64,000 bases of DNA from Williamsia serinedens. GTDB lineage: Bacteria > Actinomycetota > Actinomycetes > Mycobacteriales > Mycobacteriaceae. The notes below the pieces were generated by a model. The model ran no database searches. It was given only the letters and a program-made list of their open reading frames with translations, and had not been told where the DNA came from. The position numbers and the translations under genes were made by a program. The stretch covers positions 558,001 to 622,000 of the forward strand of contig NZ_JAMTCG010000002.1 of assembly GCF_024171725.1 (NCBI RefSeq). Direction: 5' to 3'. Below, piece by piece: positions 1 through 8,795 of the stretch (position 1 is the first letter of the stretch; each line of letters opens with the position of its first letter).

Positions 1-974
1 GTCCACCACTTGGCCTTCGCGGCGTCGGCGGGGCTGAGCTCGCCGTCGCAGTGCGCGGCGACGCAGGCGTCGACGAAGGCCTGCGTCACGTCGAGCTGGG
101 TGGACAGCTCGGCGATCGTGAACTTGTTGTACTGGAACGAGCCGACGGCTTGTCCGAACGCCTTGCGCTCGGTGACGTAGGTCAGGGTCTCGTCGAACAG
201 CGCGCGGGCGTGCGCGATGTTCGAGACGGCGCAGTTCATCCGTTCCTGCGGCAGGAACGTCATCATGTGGATGAAGCCGCGGTCGACTTCACCGATGACG
301 TTCTCGGCCGGCACCCGGACGTCGGAGAAGAACAGCTCGGCGGTGTCGGACTCGGGCTGACCGACCTTGTCGAGCTTGCGGCCGCGCTCGAAGCCCTCCA
401 TCCCCTTCTCGACGGCGAACAGGGTGATGCCCTTGGCCTTCTTCTCCGGCGACGTCTTCACCGCGACGACGACGAGATCGGCGTTGAAGCCGTTGGTGAT
501 GAACGTCTTCGAGCCGTTGAGGATCCAGTCGGACCCCTCCTGGCGGGCGGTGGTCTTGATCCCGGCGAGGTCCGATCCGGCGGCGGGCTCGGTCATCGCG
601 ATGGCGGTCACCGTGTCGCCGGTGCAGAAGCCCGGCAGCCACCGCTGCCGCTGCTCCTCGGTGGTCAGGTGCACGAGGTAGGGCGCGACGATGTCGACGT
701 GGATGCCGAACGCCGACGGGATCGCGGCGCTCACGCCGGAGAGCACCTCGGTGAGTTTGGCGTTGAAGCGGTAGTCACCGGCGGCCGAGCCGCCGTACTC
801 CTCGGGGATCTCCAGACCCAGGAAGCCCAGCTCCCCCGCCTGCTTCCAGATCTCGCGGTCGATGAACCGCTGCTCGATGATCTTCTCGTGGCGCGGCGTG
901 ACGTACCGGTCCACGAACTCCTGGACCGATTCGCCGAACGCGCGGTGGTCGGGTCCGTACAGGGTCCTGCGCAT
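1..974 (-). CDS. Acyl-CoA dehydrogenase (C-terminus lost at window edge)
   Basis: FAD-dependent alpha,beta-dehydrogenation of an acyl-CoA. The first 324 residues are present; the end lies left of base 1. It starts MRRTLYGPDHRAFG and shows the family's EIPEEYGG segment, the FAD/substrate signature TEPAAGSDLAGIKT and the NGSKTFITNG loop. It contains LPQERM, where LCAD/IVD-type enzymes carry the catalytic Glu (family knowledge). It is clearly paralogous to the acyl-CoA dehydrogenase at 37766-38908, with the same start context and motif order. The ATG at 974 follows GGAGACACC, a usable ribosome site. It is transcribed away from the molbindin gene at 1121. The substrate cannot be told; a long- or branched-chain or steroid-side-chain acyl-CoA is plausible. 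Confidence 0.9.
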   Translation of the reverse strand, partial: MRRTLYGPDHRAFGESVQEFVDRYVTPRHEKIIEQRFIDREIWKQAGELGFLGLEIPEEYGGSAAGDYRFNAKLTEVLSGVSAAIPSAFGIHVDIVAPYLVHLTTEEQRQRWLPGFCTGDTVTAIAMTEPAAGSDLAGIKTTARQEGSDWILNGSKTFITNGFNADLVVVAVKTSPEKKAKGITLFAVEKGMEGFERGRKLDKVGQPESDTAELFFSDVRVPAENVIGEVDRGFIHMMTFLPQERMNCAVSNIAHARALFDETLTYVTERKAFGQAVGSFQYNKFTIAELSTQLDVTQAFVDACVAAHCDGELSPADAAKAKWW

Positions 975-1120
975 GGTGTCTCCTCGACGATCTGTGATCC
1001 CGGGCGCACCGTTGTTACCGGCGAGTAGCTCCAGGTGACTCCATGCTGCGCCGAGACGTGCGTGCAGGTCAAAACGCTGCATGTGATCTGGATCGCACCC
1101 CGTCGACTACCGTCGCGGAC

Positions 1121-1333
1121 ATGCGCCTCTCCACGCGGAACCAGCTGTCCGGGACCATCGCCGAGATCACCCTCGGGTCGGTCATGGCGACCGTCAAGGT
1201 CACCCTCGACCCCGGCGGCCAGACCGTCGTCTCCTCGATCACCAAGGAGGCCGTCGAGGAACTCGGCCTCACCGTCGGCCAGCCCGCCACGGTCCTCGTG
1301 AAGTCGACCGAGGTGACCATCGGGGTGGAGTGA
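1121..1333 (+). CDS. Molbindin (Mop/TOBE-domain molybdopterin/molybdate-binding protein)
   Basis: A single TOBE domain of 70 residues, the length of stand-alone molbindins, which oligomerise to store or buffer molybdate. MRLSTRNQLSGTI followed by SVMATVKVTL and SITKEAVEELGLTVG is the Mop pattern (R-N-x2-G-x-I ... A-V-K). The frame stays open upstream to 1043, but the domain begins exactly at this ATG, so the longer version would add an unconserved 26-residue tail. No modABC genes are adjacent. One possible client in the window is the molybdopterin oxidoreductase at 50895, which is not linked. Cytosolic. Confidence 0.88.
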   Translation: MRLSTRNQLSGTIAEITLGSVMATVKVTLDPGGQTVVSSITKEAVEELGLTVGQPATVLVKSTEVTIGVE

Positions 1334-1339
1334 CCGAAC

Positions 1340-1406
1340 GAGAACCGCCCCGAGAGGGACGTCCGATGGCGTAGTGCCGTCGGGGTGCCTTCTCGGGGCG
1401 GTTCTC
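1340..1406. terminator. Perfect 16-bp inverted repeat between convergent genes
   Basis: Arms 1340-1355 and 1391-1406 are exact reverse complements (GAGAACCGCCCCGAGA). The 35-nt loop can fold a further imperfect stem around CGATGGC/GCCGTCG. It lies between the end of the molbindin gene (+) and the end of the MFS gene (-), so it probably serves as a bidirectional terminator. No T-tract, as is usual in actinomycetes. Confidence 0.7.
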
Positions 1407-1418
1407 AGTGGTGTGCGA

Positions 1419-3263
1419 TCAGCGGCCTGCGTACTCCTCGAGCTCCGCGTGCTCGGCGTCGCGTGCGGCGACGCCGGTGAACCCGACGCTCGCCAGCTCC
1501 TCGCCGACCGTCTCGTGCGGCTCGTCCGTCGAGGTCTGCGCCGGCTTGCGGCCGGTGAACAGCGACGCGATCGCGCCGAGGACGCAGCAGACGATGGCGA
1601 AGGTGAACGCCGCCGACAGACCGTTGGAGAACGGCTCCGAGATGAGGTGCGGGAAGAAGTTCAGCCCGGTGAGCGTGTCCTGGTTCGACTGCGACAGCGT
1701 CGACAGGTGCGGTCCGACGAGTTCCTTGATCGGGTTGTAGCCCAGGAACGCGGCGAACAGCACGCCGACGGTCGGCAGGTTCGCGACCGCGTTCGCGTCG
1801 GACTGCGAGACACCGTGCGCCACCAGCCCACCGTGCATCGCCGACGGCAGGTCGCTGGACAGGCCGGCGATCATCAGGCTGAAGAACAGGCCGATCGACA
1901 GCACCATCGCGGCGTTCTGGAACGTGGTCATCATGCCCGCGCCGGACCCGCGGGAGTTCGCGGGCAGGCTGTTCATGACCTCGGCGCGGTTGGGGGATGC
2001 GAAGAGTCCCATGCCGATCCCGTTGATCAGCAGGATGACGGCGAACGCCCAGTAGTTGAAATCGACCGGGATGGCGATCAGCGCGGCGAACGTGCCGGCG
2101 GTGAGCAGCAGGCCGCTGGTCGTGAACCACTTGGTCCCCACGCGGTCCGACAGCCACCCCGACACCGGTGCCGACAACAGGAATCCGATGGTCATCGGGA
2201 CCATGTAGATACCGGCCCACAGCGGGGTGCGGGTGTAGTCGTACCCGTGCTGCGGCAGCCAGATCCCCTGCAGCCAGATGATGAGGATGAACTGCAGACC
2301 GCCACGACCGATGGAGGCCATCAGGTTGGCCACGTTCCCGTACAGGAACGAGTGGTTGCGGAACAGCGACAGGTTGAACAGCGGGTTCTCGACGCGGGTC
2401 TCGATCACGGCGAACGCCGCGAGCACCACCGCGCCACCGATGAGGCAGGACAACACCATCGGGCTGGACCACCCCATGTTCGACGCACCGTAGGGCTGGA
2501 TGCCGTAGGTGATGCCGACGAGGATCGCGACGAGCCCGACGGCGAACGTGATGTTGCCCCACCAGTCCATCGTCGCCTTCTGACGGATTCCGGTGTCGTG
2601 CAACTTCATGTACGCCCAGACGGTCCCGACGACGCCGAACGGCACCGACACCAGGAAGATCAGGTTCCAGTCGATCGGGGCGAGGACACCGCCCACGAGC
2701 AGGCCGAGGAACGACCCGGCGATCGCCGCGACACCGTTGATGCCGAGCGCGAGGCCGCGCTGGTGCTGCGGGAACGCGTCGGTGAGGATCGCCGACGAGT
2801 TCGCCATCAGGAACGCGCCGCCGACACCCTGGACGACGCGCCAGAAGATCAGCCAGATGGCGGCCGGTGCACCGTCGAACCACGTGGCGGCCAGGAAGAT
2901 CGACGACACGGTGAAGACCAGGAACCCGATGTTGTACATGCGGGCGCGCCCGAACATGTCACCGAGGCGCCCGAAGCTGACGACGAGCACGGCCGTGACG
3001 ACGAGGAAGCCCATCATCATCCACAGCAGGTAGCTGGTGTTCGACGGCTCGAGCGGGTTCAGCTTGATGCCCTTGAAGATGTCGGGCAGCGCGATGAGCA
3101 CGATCGACGAGTTGATGGTGGCGATCAGCATGCCCAAGGTGGTGTTGGACAACGCGATCCACTTGTAGTGGGGGCCGAGGTCGGCCAGTGACCGGGTGCG
3201 TCCGGACCGTGACGGTTCCGGCGCCCCGGCGTGGTCGAGCAGGGCCGTGGAGCGGTGGGTCAT
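1419..3263 (-). CDS. MFS drug exporter, DHA2/EmrB-QacA type
   Basis: 614 residues with about 14 predicted hydrophobic segments, the size and layout of the DHA2 (14-TMS) branch of the major facilitator superfamily. This branch exports drugs and other amphiphiles by proton antiport. Motif A is visible as GRLGDMFGRARMY after the second helix, and an early helix carries LIATINSSIVLIALPDI, matching the DHA2 motif D1 region. A long soluble loop precedes the first helix and a charged tail follows the last. The marR gene at 3279 lies 15 bp upstream on the same strand, so regulator and pump probably form one operon under MarR control. The exact substrate is not readable. Confidence 0.88.
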   Translation of the reverse strand: MTHRSTALLDHAGAPEPSRSGRTRSLADLGPHYKWIALSNTTLGMLIATINSSIVLIALPDIFKGIKLNPLEPSNTSYLLWMMMGFLVVTAVLVVSFGRLGDMFGRARMYNIGFLVFTVSSIFLAATWFDGAPAAIWLIFWRVVQGVGGAFLMANSSAILTDAFPQHQRGLALGINGVAAIAGSFLGLLVGGVLAPIDWNLIFLVSVPFGVVGTVWAYMKLHDTGIRQKATMDWWGNITFAVGLVAILVGITYGIQPYGASNMGWSSPMVLSCLIGGAVVLAAFAVIETRVENPLFNLSLFRNHSFLYGNVANLMASIGRGGLQFILIIWLQGIWLPQHGYDYTRTPLWAGIYMVPMTIGFLLSAPVSGWLSDRVGTKWFTTSGLLLTAGTFAALIAIPVDFNYWAFAVILLINGIGMGLFASPNRAEVMNSLPANSRGSGAGMMTTFQNAAMVLSIGLFFSLMIAGLSSDLPSAMHGGLVAHGVSQSDANAVANLPTVGVLFAAFLGYNPIKELVGPHLSTLSQSNQDTLTGLNFFPHLISEPFSNGLSAAFTFAIVCCVLGAIASLFTGRKPAQTSTDEPHETVGEELASVGFTGVAARDAEHAELEEYAGR

Positions 3264-3278
3264 CTCAGGCTTTCTTGT

Positions 3279-3722
3279 TCAGGCGCGGGACGTGGACAGG
3301 GCGGCGGCGAGCAACTCGAGGGATCGCTCGGCCGCTGCGCGGTCGCCGGGTTCGAGGCGGCCGAGGGCCTCCTCGACCAGTCGGGCGCGGCGGGACGTGG
3401 TGCCGTGGACCAGGTCGGCTCCGTCCTCGGTCGGTTCGATCAGGCTGGCGCGACCGTCGACGGGGTCGGCGGTGCGTCGGACCATGCCGTCGCGTTCCAG
3501 GGACGAGACGATCCGCGACATCGTCGGCGCGGTGACGCCCTCGTGGGCGGCGAGGTCGGACAGTCGCATCGGCGGGTTGGTCGCCAGCACCCACAGCGCC
3601 GACGTCGCGCCGAGTGACAACGAACCGGAACCCGTCTGGCTCCGCAGGGTCCGGATGATCCGTGCGAGTGCGGTGTAGACGGTCACGGCACGTCCGGTCT
3701 GGGTCGGTGTCGCCGTCGTCAT
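3279..3722 (-). CDS. MarR-family transcriptional regulator
   Basis: 147 residues with a winged-helix core (LSDLAAHEGVTAPTMSRIVSSL) followed by the MarR wing DGMVRRTADPVDGRASLIEPT. It is the first gene of a probable operon with the downstream MFS exporter (start of the MFS gene 15 bp away), the classical arrangement of a ligand-sensing repressor and its efflux pump. The ATG at 3722 follows GGGAGGACCC, a strong ribosome site. A perfect dyad at 3762-3774 lies 40 bp upstream and is the likely autoregulatory site. Inducer unknown. Confidence 0.88.
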   Translation of the reverse strand: MTTATPTQTGRAVTVYTALARIIRTLRSQTGSGSLSLGATSALWVLATNPPMRLSDLAAHEGVTAPTMSRIVSSLERDGMVRRTADPVDGRASLIEPTEDGADLVHGTTSRRARLVEEALGRLEPGDRAAAERSLELLAAALSTSRA

Positions 3723-3761
3723 GGGTCCTCCCTCGTGCGTCCGGTGGGACTCACAAGAGAT

Positions 3762-3774
3762 TAGTTGCGAACTA
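3762..3774. promoter_or_regulatory. Probable MarR operator
   Basis: TAGTTGCGAACTA is a 13-bp dyad with 5-bp arms and a 3-bp centre. It sits in an A/T-richer island upstream of marR (start 3722) and about 160 bp upstream of the mycolyltransferase start. Position and symmetry suit an autoregulating MarR repressor. The call is inference. Confidence 0.5.
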
Positions 3775-3933
3775 CTAAGTAATCGAGTCGTAAAGAAACT
3801 GCAGGTTGCCGGAGGTGAACGGGGAAATGTCGCGTGTGCCCGGTCCGTCCCTCGCGGTTCTGTGAGGGCGTTATTCCCCTGTTACTCTCCGGGGGTCCCA
3901 CCGACGACCACCGCCAAAGGACCATCACTCCCA

Positions 3934-4875
3934 ATGTCGATTCGTAGCCTCCGGACGCGCCTGACCGCTGTCCTCGTGGCCACCGTGACCGCCGCGGGTG
4001 TCGCCGGCGTCGTCTCCACAGCCCCTGCCCAGGCCCGCCCCGCGGACGCGCAGATCTACTCGGCCGCGATGGGGAAGAACATCCCCGTCCGCGTCCTCCG
4101 CGCCGCCAACGGCAGCAACAGCGCGCCGACGCTCTACCTGCTCGACGGTCTCCGTGCACCGAACAACGACAACGGCTGGCTCATCAACACCGACGTCGTC
4201 CGGTTCTTCTCGAACAAGAACGTCAACGTCGTGCTGCCCTACGGCGGTGCCGGCACGTTCTACCAGGACTGGCAGAACCGCGACCCCGTGCTGGGCAACG
4301 TCAAGTGGGAGACCTTCCTGACGCGTGAGCTCCCGGCGGCCATGAAGGCGCGCTTCGGCTCCGACGGGGTGCGCAACGCGATCGCAGGCCTGTCGATGAG
4401 CGGCACCTCCGCGCTGATCCTCGCGACCGACCACCCGAACATGTACCAGGGCGTGGCCTCCTTCAGCGGCTACCCGGTGAGCAGCGAGCCCGGCTTCGCG
4501 CAGGGCATCGGCCTGGCCGTCGGCCAGATCGGCGGCGACGTCAACAACATGTGGGGCGTCTGGCCCGGCGGTCAGTGGCTCGCCAAGGACCCCGCCCTGC
4601 ACGCGGGCAACCTGCGCGGCAAGCGCGTCTACATCTCGGCCGGCCTCGGTGGCTCGAACATCGACCCGACCGCCGACCCGGTGAAGTTCGCGCAGTTCGT
4701 GCCGCTCGAGACCGCGGCCGGTATCGCCAGCCAGCAGTACATCGGCACCCTGCGGATGAACGGGATCAACCCCGTCACCCACATCACGCAGGACGGGACC
4801 CACTGGTGGACCTACTGGCAGGCCCGCCTCAAGGAGGCCTGGTTCTCCACCCTCGGTCCGGCGCTCGGCGCCTGA
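3934..4875 (+). CDS. Antigen-85-type mycolyltransferase / secreted esterase
   Basis: 313 residues. The N-terminal signal peptide ends at APAQA/RP (about residue 34), so the product is exported to the cell wall. It has an alpha/beta-hydrolase fold with nucleophile Ser in GLSMSGTSA, matching the Ag85/corynomycolyltransferase elbow, and the C-terminal catalytic His in DGTHWWTYW. The conserved NTDVVRFF and GGAGTFYQDW segments are typical of Ag85 proteins, which transfer mycolic acids between trehalose monomycolate molecules or onto arabinogalactan. This is the main evidence that the organism makes mycolic acids. The frame runs open far upstream, but the signal peptide starts at this ATG, with AAAGG 14 bases before it. 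Monocistronic. Confidence 0.93.
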   Translation: MSIRSLRTRLTAVLVATVTAAGVAGVVSTAPAQARPADAQIYSAAMGKNIPVRVLRAANGSNSAPTLYLLDGLRAPNNDNGWLINTDVVRFFSNKNVNVVLPYGGAGTFYQDWQNRDPVLGNVKWETFLTRELPAAMKARFGSDGVRNAIAGLSMSGTSALILATDHPNMYQGVASFSGYPVSSEPGFAQGIGLAVGQIGGDVNNMWGVWPGGQWLAKDPALHAGNLRGKRVYISAGLGGSNIDPTADPVKFAQFVPLETAAGIASQQYIGTLRMNGINPVTHITQDGTHWWTYWQARLKEAWFSTLGPALGA

Positions 4876-4916
4876 CGTAGTCCACGCACCCGGAGCCCGG
4901 TGAGGTCACCTCGACG

Positions 4917-6200
4917 ATGACCACACCGGGCTCCGGTCGTCTGTCCCGCCGTCTGTCGACGACGCAGGCGACCGTCATCGGGCTCGGCTCGATGATCGGT
5001 GCCGGGGTCTTCACCGCCTTCGCCCCCGCGGCGGCGGCCGCCGGCTCGGCGCTGCTCGTCGGACTCGCCGTCGCCGCCGTGGTCGCCGTCTGCAACGCCC
5101 TCTCGTCGGCGCAGCTCGCGGCGCAGTACCCCGAGGCCGGCGGCACGTACCTCTACGGCCGGGAACGGCTGGGCGAGTGGTGGGGCTTCGCCGCGGGCTG
5201 GATGTTCGTCGTGGGCAAGACGGCCAGCTGCGCCGCGATGGCGCTCACCGTCGGGACCTATCTGGCCGGTGAGACGTGGGGTCCCGTGGTGGCTGTCGTC
5301 GCCGTCGCCGCGGTGGTGACCGTGAACTGTCTCGGCGTCACACGGACGGCGACGGCCACCGCGGTCATCGTCACGGCAGTTGTCGCGGTGCTCGTCGTGG
5401 TGGTGGTGACCGGGGTCGTCGGTGGAGACCCTCGTGCGGACAACGTGGCGATCAGGGTCGACGGTGGGAGCGTCCACGGCGTGCTGCAGGCCGCCGGTCT
5501 GCTGTTCTTCGCCTTCGCGGGGTACGCGCGGATCGCCACCCTCGCCGAGGAGGTCCGTGATCCGCGGCGGGCCATCCCGCGTGCCATCGTCGGCGCGCTC
5601 ACCTGCGCCCTGCTCGTCTATGCGGCCGTCGGCGTGACCGCGGTGGCCGTGCTGGGTCCCGACGACCTCGCCGACACCCCGACGCCCCTGGTCGCCCTGG
5701 TGTCCGCGAGCGGAGCCGACGTCATCGCGCCTCTCGTCCGTGTCGCGGCGGCGGTCGCCGCACTCGGCGCGCTGCTGGCGCTCGTCGCCGGGATCGGGCG
5801 CACCGGGCTGGCCATGGCCCGGACCGGCGACCTCCCCCGACCGCTCGCCGCGGTGCACCCGCGGTTCTCGGTGCCGCACCGGATGGAGATCACCGTCGGT
5901 GTGATCGTCGCGGTCGCAGTGCTGACGGTGGATCTGCGTGGCGCGATCGGCTTCTCGTCGTTCGGGGTGCTGCTGTACTACCTGGTCGCGAACCTCGCCG
6001 CGGCGACGCAGACCGGATCTCACCGCCGCTACCCGATGGCCGTCCACGTGGTCGGCGCGATCGGCTGTGTGGCGCTCGCCGTGAGCCTCCCGGTCGCGTC
6101 CGTCGTCGCGGGGATCGTGGTCGCCGCGGTGGGAGGTCTCTACCGGCTGGTCGTCAGGCGCGGGTCGACGAGCGGGCCGACTTCTCCGCGTTCCGGATGA
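4917..6200 (+). CDS. APC-superfamily amino-acid permease
   Basis: 427 residues, about 12 hydrophobic helices. The first helix has the APC signature IGLGSMIGAGVFTAF, whose unwound GxG segment binds the substrate amino group in this family. PEAGGTYLYGRERLG is the next conserved block, and FFAFAGYARIATLAEEV is the helix-6 motif. It probably imports an amino acid or amine by cation symport; specificity is not evident. It follows the mycolyltransferase gene by 41 bp. Its last 47 bases overlap the end of the convergent SDR/DUF2867 gene (6154), so the two transcripts are antisense at their 3' ends. Confidence 0.88.
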   Translation: MTTPGSGRLSRRLSTTQATVIGLGSMIGAGVFTAFAPAAAAAGSALLVGLAVAAVVAVCNALSSAQLAAQYPEAGGTYLYGRERLGEWWGFAAGWMFVVGKTASCAAMALTVGTYLAGETWGPVVAVVAVAAVVTVNCLGVTRTATATAVIVTAVVAVLVVVVVTGVVGGDPRADNVAIRVDGGSVHGVLQAAGLLFFAFAGYARIATLAEEVRDPRRAIPRAIVGALTCALLVYAAVGVTAVAVLGPDDLADTPTPLVALVSASGADVIAPLVRVAAAVAALGALLALVAGIGRTGLAMARTGDLPRPLAAVHPRFSVPHRMEITVGVIVAVAVLTVDLRGAIGFSSFGVLLYYLVANLAAATQTGSHRRYPMAVHVVGAIGCVALAVSLPVASVVAGIVVAAVGGLYRLVVRRGSTSGPTSPRSG

Positions 6201-7647
6201 TGTCGCGCACCAGCGTCGCGAAGATGACCTTGTGTGCCGGCAGCTGGCCGTACCAGTACCCGAGTCCGGCAAGGCCCTTCGGGTAGTAGATCGTCCGCTG
6301 GCGCAGTCGGGCGCCGGACCCGTCGGGCTCCACGCCCAGCTCGAGCCACGCCGTGCCGGGCATCGTCGTCTCGGCGCGCAGTCGGAGCAGCCTGCCGGGT
6401 TCCACGTCCTCCACCCGCCACCAGTCGAGGGGCTCGCCCTTGGTGGGCTCGCCCGTCGGGCGACGCTTCTTCGGGCCCGGCCCCCCGCCGACGACGAGGT
6501 CGACGGCGGTCCGCGCACGCCACACCGCATCGAGGGTGAACCACCCTGTGTCACCACCGATCGACGAGACGGTGTCCCACAGCTGCTTCGGGGTGATGCG
6601 GGTGGTCGCGGTCCGCTCCTCGACCATCACGTCCTCACCCGCCCACGCAGGATCGCTCGGGAGCGGCTCGGCCGGCGACACCGACGCGTCGGCGTTCGAC
6701 CACGGCACGCTGGTGTCGGCGCGACGCACGCGGTCGAGTGCGGCGTCGAGCGCCTGCCGGTAGGTCAACAGGCCGCCGTCCGGGCGGGGGATCACCTCGT
6801 CGATGTCGTGGTTCTTCATCACCGCGTCGCACTCGAGGGACTCGACCAACGGCCGCGCGAGCGACGTGGGGATGGGGGTGACCGTGCCGACCCACCGGCT
6901 CGCCAGGGTGGGCGTCAGGTACGGCAGCACGATCATCCGTCGCTTCGGCAGACCCGCGGCCTGCGCGTAGAGCTGCATCATCTCGCCGTACTCGAACACC
7001 TCGGTGCCACCGATGTCCCAGGCACGACTCTCGGGCACCGTCGCCGACGCCGCCTCGACGAGGTAGTGCAGGGCGTCGCGGACGGCGATGGGCTGGATGG
7101 TGTTGTGCACCCAGCGCGGCGTGGTCATGACGGGCAGACGCTCGGTGAGGTGGCGGATCAACTCGAACGACGCCGAGCCCGAACCGATGACGACACCGGC
7201 CTGCAGGACGACCGTCTCGATACCCGACGCGAGCAGGATCTCCCCGACCTCCACCCGCGACGCGAGGTGCTTCGACAGCTTCGTGCCGTCGGGGTGCAGC
7301 CCGCCGAGATAGACGATCCGGGAGACGCCGCAGGCCTTCGCCGCCGCGGCGACGTTGCGCGCCGACTCGGCCTCCTCCTCCTTGAAGTCGCCGGTGCCGT
7401 CACCGCCCATCGAGTGGACGAGGTGGTAGACGACGTCGACGCCGTCGAACGCCCGCATCAGCGAGTCGCGGTCGGAGAGGTCGCCCTGCACCACGGTGCC
7501 CTCGCCGACCCAGGGGGCGTCGTCGAGTTTCGCCGGGGTCCGCGCCAGCGCCCGGACGGTCCATCCCGCGGCGGCGAGGCGGGGCGCGAGGCGGCCCCCG
7601 ATGTAGCCGGTCGCCCCGGTGACGAGGGCCGTTCCGGTGGTGCTCAT
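6154..7647 (-). CDS. SDR/NmrA-like NAD(P)-binding protein with C-terminal DUF2867 domain
   Basis: 497 residues. N-terminal extended/atypical SDR domain (about 1-300) with the nucleotide motif VTGATGYIGGRLAPRL and an LVHSMGG segment. It lacks a clear YxxxK catalytic pair, so it may be a sensor or NAD(P)-binding protein rather than a classical reductase. The C-terminal 150 residues (ITPKQLWDTVSSIGG ... GLGYWYGQLPAHKVIFATL) match the DUF2867 pattern usual in such fusions. Its ATG overlaps the stop of the upstream methyltransferase gene by 4 bp (ATGA), implying translational coupling. The 3' end overlaps the permease gene by 47 bp. Function unknown; the architecture is common in actinomycetes. 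Confidence 0.85.
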   Translation of the reverse strand: MSTTGTALVTGATGYIGGRLAPRLAAAGWTVRALARTPAKLDDAPWVGEGTVVQGDLSDRDSLMRAFDGVDVVYHLVHSMGGDGTGDFKEEEAESARNVAAAAKACGVSRIVYLGGLHPDGTKLSKHLASRVEVGEILLASGIETVVLQAGVVIGSGSASFELIRHLTERLPVMTTPRWVHNTIQPIAVRDALHYLVEAASATVPESRAWDIGGTEVFEYGEMMQLYAQAAGLPKRRMIVLPYLTPTLASRWVGTVTPIPTSLARPLVESLECDAVMKNHDIDEVIPRPDGGLLTYRQALDAALDRVRRADTSVPWSNADASVSPAEPLPSDPAWAGEDVMVEERTATTRITPKQLWDTVSSIGGDTGWFTLDAVWRARTAVDLVVGGGPGPKKRRPTGEPTKGEPLDWWRVEDVEPGRLLRLRAETTMPGTAWLELGVEPDGSGARLRQRTIYYPKGLAGLGYWYGQLPAHKVIFATLVRDIIRNAEKSARSSTRA

Positions 7648-8492
7648 GTGGTGCTCGCTTCCGTGTCGGCCCCCGGGCGGGGGCGCGCGGTCCCCACCGT
7701 CAACGACGGGAGTTCTCGGTTTTGTTCTCGCGGTGCCCGCCCGACGGTGACGACGCCGCCGAGGTCGTCGTCGGTCACGACGTCGGCATGCAGGCCGACG
7801 GCCGTCATCGCGGTGGTGAGCGACGGCGCCTGACCGGACGAGGTCTCGATGGCCAGCACCCCGCCGAAGGCCAGCCAGGCGCCCGCCTCGGAGACGATCC
7901 GTCGGGCGATGTCGAGCCCGTCGTCACCGCCGTCGAGCGCGATGCGCGGCTCGTGGTCACGCGCCTCGCGTGGCATGGTCTCGACGGCCGCGGTGGGCAC
8001 GTAGGGCGCGTTGGCGACGAGGACGTCGACGGCGCGACGCAGATCGGCGGGCAGGGGAGCGACCAGGTCACCGGTCAGGACCTCCGCCTGCGGCAGGTTG
8101 ACTCGCGCGCACGCGGTCGCCGCGGGGTCCAGATCGACCGCGACGACCCGAGCCGGCCGACGACGTGTCGCCACCACGTGGGCGACGGCTCCGATCCCGC
8201 AGCACAGTTCGACGACGACCGCGCCGTCGTGCGTCGCCTCGGCGGCGACGCGGGCGAGGAGCTCGGTGCGCCGCCGGGGCACGAACACCCCGGGTGCGAC
8301 GGACAGCCGTGCACCGGCGAACGCGACCCATCCGACGACGTGTTCCAGCGGCTCGCCGCCGACCCGACGGGCCAGGAGCGCGGCGACGTCGGTGTCGGGG
8401 GCCTCGAGCAGGATGCGCGCCTCGTCCTCGGCGAACACGCACCCGGCGGCGCGGAGCTCGTCGACGACGTCCTGGTGTCGGACCGACGCCAC
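7644..8492 (-). CDS. PrmC/HemK-related protein glutamine N5-methyltransferase
   Basis: 282 residues. Class I SAM methyltransferase with the SAM motif VVELCCGIGAVAHVV and the acidic post-beta-2 site VVAVDLDPAA. The substrate-amide motif reads NAPY in place of the NPPY of true PrmC, which modifies the GGQ glutamine of release factors. This fits the actinobacterial PrmC-related branch rather than PrmC itself. The short N-terminal helical part (about 60 residues) is smaller than in PrmC. Middle gene of a three-gene run: 7 bp after the small acidic ORF and overlapping the SDR gene by 4 bp. Target protein unknown. Confidence 0.82.
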   Translation of the reverse strand: MASVRHQDVVDELRAAGCVFAEDEARILLEAPDTDVAALLARRVGGEPLEHVVGWVAFAGARLSVAPGVFVPRRRTELLARVAAEATHDGAVVVELCCGIGAVAHVVATRRRPARVVAVDLDPAATACARVNLPQAEVLTGDLVAPLPADLRRAVDVLVANAPYVPTAAVETMPREARDHEPRIALDGGDDGLDIARRIVSEAGAWLAFGGVLAIETSSGQAPSLTTAMTAVGLHADVVTDDDLGGVVTVGRAPREQNRELPSLTVGTARPRPGADTEASTT

Positions 8493-8499
8493 GCCCGTC

Positions 8500-8670
8500 C
8501 TAGGTGCCGTCGGTCGTCCCGTCCGACCCGCCGAACGAGTGCTCGCCGGGGTCGATCTCGCCGGTGGGCTCGTCGGCGTCGGACTGGCCCGCCTCGTACA
8601 CCTTCTCCTCGCGGCGGATCTCCTCGGTCTCGCCGACCTGCGACTCCTTGTCGTGCGGGAAGTTGCTCAT
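8500..8670 (-). CDS. Small acidic hydrophilic protein, unknown
   Basis: 56 residues beginning MSNFPHDKESQVGE, rich in Glu, Asp and Gly, with no hydrophobic stretch and no Cys, so probably a cytosolic, largely disordered peptide. It sits 7 bp upstream of the PrmC-related gene on the same strand and so probably starts that operon. The same frame continues open toward 9588, but that extension is antisense-type sequence through the Gly/Pro-rich gene. The ATG at 8670 follows a weak GAGCACC. No function assigned. Confidence 0.6.
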   Translation of the reverse strand: MSNFPHDKESQVGETEEIRREEKVYEAGQSDADEPTGEIDPGEHSFGGSDGTTDGT

Positions 8671-8751
8671 CTGGTGCTCGCCGTCTGCTCGGGGGTGTGC
8701 GTCGCGCCTGGGCTCGGCGTCCCCCCACGCTACGGGCGGCCGTGAACGCAC

Positions 8752-8781
8752 CGCACCCCCTCCGGTGTCGGAGGGGGTGCG
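8752..8781 (-). terminator. Perfect 12-bp hairpin, terminator of the Gly/Pro-rich gene
   Basis: Arms 8752-8763 and 8770-8781 (CGCACCCCCTCC / GGAGGGGGTGCG) with a 6-nt loop, 14 bp past the stop codon of the minus-strand gene at 8796. GC-rich with no T-run. Confidence 0.75.
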
Positions 8782-8795
8782 ATGGGGTCGTGCTG

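Noticed and set aside
1374-3191. Long open frame opposite the MFS transporter (605 codons)
   Set aside because: It is antisense to a convincing membrane transporter, is rich in Arg/Asp/Gly as expected for GC-skewed shadow frames, and has no domain.
4812-6557. Long minus-strand frame opposite the APC permease (581 codons)
   Set aside because: Low-complexity Asp/Arg/His composition and full overlap with two well-supported genes.
7644-8492. True PrmC release-factor methyltransferase
   Set aside because: NAPY instead of NPPY, short N-terminal domain and no prfA neighbour; called PrmC-related instead.
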